Shown here in pieces: positions 58,566 through 64,000 of a stretch of 64,000 bases of DNA (the stretch's first letter is position 1; every line of letters begins with the position of its first letter). This DNA comes from Didymella arachidicola (lineage: Eukaryota > Ascomycota > Dothideomycetes > Pleosporales > Didymellaceae), in contig CM049997.1 in NCBI GenBank assembly GCA_016630955.3, forward strand, positions 496,001 through 560,000. Direction: 5' to 3'. The notes under the pieces were generated by a model. It was given only the letters and a program-made list of their open reading frames with translations. It searched no databases and was not told the origin of the DNA. A program made the translations under genes and the position numbers.

Positions 58566-58868
58566 CTGAGACTGTTATAATCTGAAAGGGGCTTTGCAAA
58601 TTGACGTATGTGACTTATTGAGATTGATTGTATGAAGAAGTTTGTAATGAATGAACCGTGCATTTCACGCTAGGAGTTGTAGCGCGTAAACAGCACGTCA
58701 CATGAGGACGCGCGAAACCTCGGAAGTATACTGCCCAGCCCAGCCCATGGGTAAAGTTTGCACCAACATAAAGTAGAGCAAACACGTCATGTACATGGAG
58801 CCGTGTACTCAACCACTCATTGCTAGCCCCGTCACCTCTCTATTGGTCTTCCCTGCCACTTGATTGCG
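58174..58868. other. intergenic apart from the candidate minus gene
   Basis: Holds most of the candidate at 58127-58565 and the promoter of the next plus-strand gene. Nothing else seen. Confidence 0.35.
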
Positions 58869-59654
58869 ATGGCAGTACCGCTACCTTACACGCGACAGCC
58901 GGCATTCTCCACGTCACAAAATTTGCTGAACCTAGACTGCAGCGCAGACTTGAAGTCCTATCGACGAGACCTCGGTCCTGGCGTACAAGCGAAATGTTTT
59001 GAGAAGACGAGCGACACGATCCGCGCCCAACTAGATCACCATCGAGCATTTCTGCTGCGGCACAGGCAGATTGGACAGGGTTCTGGTTTACCCAGCCCTG
59101 TTCCACGGCTTGAGGTTCCACCCTCGCATGCGGCACAATACAGTACTGCTCCACCACAGATGACAGTCCCGAATGGCAGTTGTCACGTTGCATCTCATCC
59201 TCGACCGCTGTCAGTCCTCTCGCAACCGCACGCACCGCAAGCACCTCATGCAAAGCGACCAGCACCGCCATCTCGACCCGGAAATCCGGTGCCTGGGCAC
59301 ATTAGCACATACCCACTAGCTCTTCGGCAAGCCTTTGAGCGTTGTAGCCAATATGCCGATCAACGCCAACCAGGCATGGTGTGGGAAGTCATCACAGATA
59401 CCAAGAGCGATTACATGGAGGACTCAAGAGACGTCGAGGGTACGTGGGAGAGTCTACAGGAAGCAAACATGCAAGTCGCCGATCTTTTCCTTTTTGGTGG
59501 GTACTTCGCTTCTTCTGATGACCCCACCTACGAAGTCGAGGGCGATGGTAGTTTGATGATTCAGTGCCACACAGACGGCTCACTGGGAGGCTACACGGAG
59601 ATCTTCGTTGAGAGCGTACCGGCCAAGCGAGTTCTCGGTCCAAGGAGACGATGA
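58869..59654 (+). CDS. hypothetical protein, disordered N-terminus
   Basis: A 261-residue intronless protein from the ATG at 58869. The N-terminal part has a helical segment (KTSDTIRAQLDHHRAFLLRH) and a long Pro/His/Ser-rich region. The C-terminal 110 residues look folded: YPLALRQAFERCSQYADQRQ, GMVWEVITDTKSDYMEDSRD, VEGTWESLQEANMQVADLFL, YEVEGDGSLMIQCHTDGSLG and a basic end PAKRVLGPRRR. No signal or membrane segment. I do not recognise the domain. It converges with the next gene, 81 nt apart. Confidence 0.6.
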   Translation: MAVPLPYTRQPAFSTSQNLLNLDCSADLKSYRRDLGPGVQAKCFEKTSDTIRAQLDHHRAFLLRHRQIGQGSGLPSPVPRLEVPPSHAAQYSTAPPQMTVPNGSCHVASHPRPLSVLSQPHAPQAPHAKRPAPPSRPGNPVPGHISTYPLALRQAFERCSQYADQRQPGMVWEVITDTKSDYMEDSRDVEGTWESLQEANMQVADLFLFGGYFASSDDPTYEVEGDGSLMIQCHTDGSLGGYTEIFVESVPAKRVLGPRRR

Positions 59655-59735
59655 AGTACGAAATAAAGCCACAGATAAGCTGTTCGTTCCTCCGCGAGGT
59701 TTCACGCAGCTATGTTGTCTTCGAGATCAACGCAA

Positions 59736-60191
59736 TCAAGCCTCTTTCTTTCCCTTTCTGTCACTGGCCAGACCTATACCAAGAACGAACGCTAGTCTGA
59801 GAAACAACGGACCTGCAGTCATACCCATGGTCACCCAGTCCCCTGATCTCCATGTTCCTGGGGACAAGAACATATTAGTACCCATTTCCGCCCAAACCGA
59901 GTACAGGTGCGCAGCATCGCACAGTGCCATGCCGAACAGTTGCATCTTCCAGACGTACACGTCTTTCACCACTCTGAGCGTCACAGCCTGATTGAACGCG
60001 AAGAGCATGTAGCATGCAGCGAGCTGATCATAGATGATCTTCGACTTCGGGCTCCATTCTGCTGTCGCTGGCATGTACTCGTGGTAGGTCTCTGGGAAAC
60101 ACCAGAGATATCGAGAGCCATTTATGGCAGCTATGGGCTCGAGCCACAGGTGCCACAGGCGGTAGATGAACGGTATGTTTGGGGGAGTCAT
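59736..60191 (-). CDS. four-helix membrane protein, DUF7704-like
   Basis: From the ATG at 60191 the protein has 151 residues, intronless. The N-terminus PPNIPFIYRLWHLWLEPIAA is the typical PPxxYRxxFxxxEP start of the fungal DUF7704 membrane family. Four hydrophobic segments follow (around LWLEPIAAINGSRYL, IIYDQLAACYMLFAFNQAV, MQLFGMALCDAAHLYSVWA and TMGMTAGPLFLRLAFVLGIG), with a basic end (DRKGKKEA). The open frame extends far upstream without family-like sequence, so the internal ATG is preferred. Function unknown. Confidence 0.68.
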   Translation of the reverse strand: MTPPNIPFIYRLWHLWLEPIAAINGSRYLWCFPETYHEYMPATAEWSPKSKIIYDQLAACYMLFAFNQAVTLRVVKDVYVWKMQLFGMALCDAAHLYSVWAEMGTNMFLSPGTWRSGDWVTMGMTAGPLFLRLAFVLGIGLASDRKGKKEA

Positions 60192-61270
60192 GGCGGTTGA
60201 GTCGAGTCGGTCTGGTACTGTGGGCAACACTATAAATCGCGTGAAGATGTGCGACTGCGATTTGCAAAGATGACAGGCGATGTTACTCGCGATGTTCCAG
60301 GCTTCCAGCGACCGTTGATAAGATCGATGCTGTATCAGCCGTGCCGTGTGCTGTTTATAATGCTGATAGTGAAGCACACTGGCGTACGGGCGGGGAAGAT
60401 GGCTTGCATGCAAGGGACACTTGATAGGTCTTGAAGTGTCGTCAATCTGCACAGTATCAGCACCAACCCAATAGAGGCATTGGTCAGGCCTTGTGCGAGG
60501 CTTGCGAAGCCTACCTTCTCGTTCCGTTGGGAAGACTTTATTGCCCTTTGATCCTTGTTTGATCACCCGTCCACTGCAACAACGAGTGTGGTTTTGTAGT
60601 ACTACACCCTGGCGGCCTCAAATGGCCACATGTCGATACCGGAAGATTCGGCCCAGAACAGCCCGGCTTTCTATGCAGCTAGTCGATTATCTAGCTGTGC
60701 CGTGCCGCCCCAACTTTATTTAGAGTCTACGAATGAATGACCGGCTTTGCGTATCGGGGCGAAACATAGTGTACCTCTTGGGGTGTGTATGCTGATATTG
60801 CGCCTACCAACGATGGTGGTCGCTCATCTCCGGACGAGTCGTAAAAGCTGCACACACCTATTGGTGGGAACGAGTCCCCTGCATTCGACAGTCAAGCAGC
60901 AAACCTGCTTATTCGGGCAATCACGACCCGGGCACAGTTGGAAAGTGTTCCCGCCCAATCAACCGAACGTGCTTGAGGTCGTACTATGCACTGCCAAACT
61001 ACACGTGCGAGTTCCCATATGCAATCTTTTTTAGAGAGCTGCCTGATCATTCTCACGATTACTCTACCTTATCACTCTGTATAAGACCATTTGAACAGCT
61101 CCCAGTCCGGCCTAATCCGCGCTTTCCATCTGATGTGCTCTCATCACGTCACAGCAAAGCGTTGTCCTCGGAGGTCGGTTCTGCACTGGTAGTGCACACC
61201 AACGGAACTCGAGCGGCACGTCAGGACCTCTTTCATCCTATTTGGCCTCGTGTAGTTTGCACTTTCGTGT
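60192..61270. other. 1.1 kb intergenic
   Basis: A plus frame from about 60973 is open for 152 codons but lacks an ATG start and is not convincingly protein-like. Nothing else recognised. Confidence 0.35.
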
Positions 61271-61570
61271 TCACTCTACTACTGCGAGAGACCACACAAC
61301 TTTGCATGCGCAGTATCGTGTCTGTTTCCAACACTTTCGAGGCTCAGGGTCCATCATCGATGTCTCAGGTACCTTCGGCAGCTTTCCGAGCACTTCCAGC
61401 GCCGCACCACCCGAGCGGCGAAACTGGTTAATATCAAGCCATGAAACCTCGATGCGAAGCCACGGACTCGGAACGCAGAATTTTCCAGCTTGTATCTGAA
61501 CATCGAGATTTTCGCAGAACATCGGATTGTTACAGAATGCCATCACGATGAATGGCTCACTAACAGCGTT
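61271..61570 (-). CDS. candidate 3' exon of an unrecognised minus-strand gene
   Basis: A 99-codon segment beginning after a possible acceptor (GAGCTAG, 61577-61571): NAVSEPFIVMAFCNNPMFCE, NLDVQIQAGKFCVPSPWLRI, EVSWLDINQFRRSGGAALEV, LGKLPKVPETSMMDPEPRKC and a Cys-containing end. The composition is strongly protein-like and unlike the plus-strand reading. A shorter model starts at the ATG at 61543 (90 residues). I could not place the 5' exons; the region upstream (61590-61700) includes further open frames and a CCAAT box near 61722. No family assigned, though the style resembles fungal 2EXR/F-box-associated proteins. Confidence 0.4.
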   Translation of the reverse strand, partial: NAVSEPFIVMAFCNNPMFCENLDVQIQAGKFCVPSPWLRIEVSWLDINQFRRSGGAALEVLGKLPKVPETSMMDPEPRKCWKQTRYCACKVVWSLAVVE

Positions 61571-62342
61571 CTAGCTCAGCTGGGCACAGCGCTGGTTTCC
61601 CCCACGTGTGAGAGCCTCAAAACGTGCCCATTGTTAAAAGCGGACGCCTTCGGCGACCGTGGTAGCCTCAAGAGACCACTCAGCGTGTGCAAGGCTTCGT
61701 GCGCAACGGCCCGCCATGTGATTGGCTCAGTGGTTTAAAACGTGCTCTTTTGGTGCACCCTGGAGCTGTCACTTTGAGCCTGAACTCGTTGGACACTGCA
61801 GCTCGTTAGGTTACACGTAAAAGTGATGCTAGAGTGATATCTAATTTAAGCGGTCTGCAGAACGGACAATGTTTCCACGGGAGCCAGTTGGCCGAAAAGT
61901 GACGTCAGGCGGGGTTCTCCAATGTTTTCTTGATCATGGCGCGAGCTCGTGAGGGTCCACGTTTTGTTGGAAACGCCCCTGCTCAACCGCATCGCATTCG
62001 CTCAGCAAAACCAAGGAAGTTCTCTCCCGCCCGCTAAGCCCAACCTCATTCGTTTGACCTTACTTAAACTGTAGGTTAAGCCCTTCCGCGCGCTCACTGC
62101 GTCGCGAAAACGTTCCGGACGAGGCTCACTATTGACAATACCCACAGGGCCTCGAATTTGCGGCTTAAACAATCTCACCTGCCTACAACCTCGACACCCG
62201 CTATTTGCAACTTCACCTCGAGCTTTTAGCGGGCGCCGTGTATTCATAACACGTCTCCGACTTTCCTATTCCCTATATACCAGACCAGGAAGCGCCAGAG
62301 TCACCCCGCGACAGAGGTTGCTGCACCTACCCGTCGCCCAAC
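61571..62342. other. promoter region of the trehalose gene
   Basis: Contains a CCCCT stress-element-like pentamer at 61976-61980 (single copy, so weak evidence) and a TATATA at 62274-62279. No other gene seen. Confidence 0.35.
62274..62279 (+). promoter_or_regulatory. TATA-like box of the TPS3/TSL1-type gene
   Basis: TATATA, 64 nt upstream of the ATG at 62343 and preceded by a pyrimidine-rich stretch (CTTTCCTATTCC). The position is plausible for a core promoter with a short leader. Confidence 0.4.
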
Positions 62343-64000
62343 ATGACAACCTTTGTGGTGTCACTGTGAGCTCACCACTTCACTGTAAGCAGCTACAGAC
62401 TAACAAAAAAGATTCCTGCCCTACACAGTAGACTTCCATGAGTCGAAGTCTGCAGAACCCAGCCCTAAGCCAGCTGCAGCTGCCCCGTCTGGCCCGCCCA
62501 AGGTGATCGACATTGGGAGACAGCCCTCGAAAAACAGCCTGCAAGATGCACAGCAGCCACCAAGCGTCCTTAAGCGGGCACCTCCCTCGCACATCAACCT
62601 GCCGAAAACGCCCTTGTCTATGCTCGAGCAGGATGACTTCTTCACCCCCGCTCAGCCAAGCGCCGCGACCCACTTTCCAAAGCCCTCAGACCCTCGAAGC
62701 CTAGTACGAAGCGACGCACATATCCCTGAGTGGGGCGGCAGCGGTCTCTTCTTCAACCAGCCCCAGTCAAGAGCGAACCCTGCACCACCTGACACAATTC
62801 TCGAGTACGCGAAAGCACAGGAGCGGGCACAAATACTGAAAGAGCGCCAGAAGGGTCCTGTCCACGCTGAGCCAAAGCCTGCAGACCCTCGATGGGCTAC
62901 AGAGTACACAGTCAGACCTGCTGTACAAGGCAACGGCGGTCTGGCCAACGCTGTGCGTGCGGCTGTCGACAACAAATGCTTGAAGGACGTGCTTTCCGTT
63001 GGTCTCATCGGTTTTCCTACCGACAGCATCGACGCTGAGAAGAAGTCAGAGATCTACGAAAAGCTGGAGGATGAGCACGACGCTCTGACAGTCTACGTCA
63101 GCGACAAGGACTTCGATGGTCACTATGCACATTTCTGCAAGACCATATTATGGCCAGTCTTCCACTATGTCATTCCTGACCACCCCAAGAGCAAGGCTTT
63201 CCTCGACCATTCTTGGGTATTCTACGTTCAGGTCAACCAAGCTTTCGCCGACAAGGTTGTCAAAAACTATAAGCGCGGCGACATTATCTGGGTGCACGAC
63301 TATCATCTTTGCCTAGTCCCTCAGATGATCCGCCAGAAGCTGCCAGACGCACAAATCGGTTTCTTCCTCCACACTGCGTTCCCTTCTTCAGAGGTCTTTC
63401 GATGCTTGGCCGCACGAAAGGAGCTGCTGGATGGCATGCTCGGTGCCAACTTGGTTGCTTTCCAGACGCCAGAGTACGCACACCACTTCCTCCAGACGTG
63501 CAGTCGCATCTTGTCCGTCGAAGCAACTGAAGAAGGCGTCCAGCTTGACACCCGCTTCGTCAACGTTGGGTCATCACCCATCGGTATCGACCCTCGCGCG
63601 CTTGCTCTCGCCCGCGAGGAGCCCGATGTCTTGGAGTGGATACAAACCATGCAAAAGCGCTACGAGGGCAAGAAGGTCATCGTTGCGCGTGACAAGTTGG
63701 ACAACATCCGCGGTGTACGCCAGAAACTTTTGTCGTACGAGCTGTTCTTGAACAAGAACCCGCAGTGGAGGGATAAGGTTGTCCTCATCCAGGTCGCTAC
63801 CTCCACGACCGAGGATCATGAGCTTGCTGCGACAGTTTCTGAGATCGTTACACGTATCGACGCTGTGCACTCAACGCTCACACACAATCCACTCGTCTTC
63901 CTGAGGCAAGATATTGCATTCTCCCAGTACCTTGCTCTCCTCTCGATCGCCGATGCTCTTGCAATCACATCGCTTCGTGAAGGTATGAACCTGACCTGCC
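62343..64000 (+). CDS. trehalose synthase complex regulatory subunit (TPS3/TSL1 type), 5' part
   Basis: A regulatory subunit of the trehalose-6-phosphate synthase/phosphatase complex in the cytosol. Exon 1 is only 23 nt (62343-62365); after a 46-nt intron (GTGAGC donor, GACTAAC branch, AAAAAAG acceptor) exon 2 runs from 62412 off the window, giving about 537 residues so far. The splice yields MTTFVVSLFLPYTVDFHES, the usual start of fungal trehalose proteins. A disordered, Pro/Ser-rich linker of about 120 residues precedes the GT20 domain: DVLSVGLIGFPTDSID, DHSWVFYVQVNQAFADKV, IIWVHDYHLCLVPQMIR, GFFLHTAFPSSEVFRCL, NVGSSPIGIDPRAL and ADALAITSLREGMNLTC. The long N-terminal extension and FLHTAFPSSEVFRCL, where catalytic TPS1 has HTPFPSSE, favour TPS3/TSL1 over the synthase itself. 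Confidence 0.94.

Overview
The window is nuclear DNA of a filamentous ascomycete (Pezizomycotina; the gene types suggest Dothideomycetes, but the sequence does not settle the class). The signs are dense protein genes on both strands, introns mostly of 45-60 nt with GTRNGY donors, CTRAY-like branch points and YAG acceptors, and fungal-specific families. There is no operon logic, phage, CRISPR array or intact transposon. I rebuilt gene models by joining open frames across introns whose phases match; coordinates give the whole gene and the introns are listed in each entry.

Left part (1-16 kb): a truncated 2EXR/F-box-like gene at the edge; a small mitochondrial-type membrane protein immediately followed in frame by UMP kinase; eIF3m; an unrecognised two-exon small gene (4665-5183); a GNAT-like acetyltransferase; a 3.5 kb stretch with no convincing gene; a six-helix membrane protein; a secreted class 3 lipase; a small hidden spliced gene; the peroxisomal RING protein PEX10; and a tRNA-Lys(CUU).

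Middle (16-43 kb): a glycine-rich membrane protein; an ArfGAP/UBA protein with 53 consecutive glutamines and a 17-nt exon; a CSI2-like membrane protein; the SSU processome nuclease FCF1 with a 19-nt exon; a proline-rich protein with a fungal helical N-terminus; a PAQR/Izh3-type membrane protein; a DHA2-type MFS exporter; a 2.8 kb gene-poor stretch with a 24-A run; the NatB subunit NAA25/MDM20; and mitochondrial methionyl-tRNA synthetase.

Right part (43-64 kb): a secreted repeat precursor with three identical Kex2/Ste13-bounded peptides, best read as an alpha-class mating pheromone; an FAD monooxygenase and a divergent SnoaL-like protein that may form a small oxidative pair; a gene interrupted by two in-frame TAG codons; the Cdc48 adaptor UBX5; the proteasome protein ECM29; two hypothetical genes; candidate small or broken genes near 58 and 61 kb; and the 5' part of the trehalose synthase regulatory subunit (TPS3/TSL1 type), which runs off the end.

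Most genes are unrelated housekeeping neighbours. The items most worth a second look are the pheromone-like precursor, the two microexons, the TAG-interrupted gene, the UMP kinase tandem and several small spliced genes that simple ORF calling misses.
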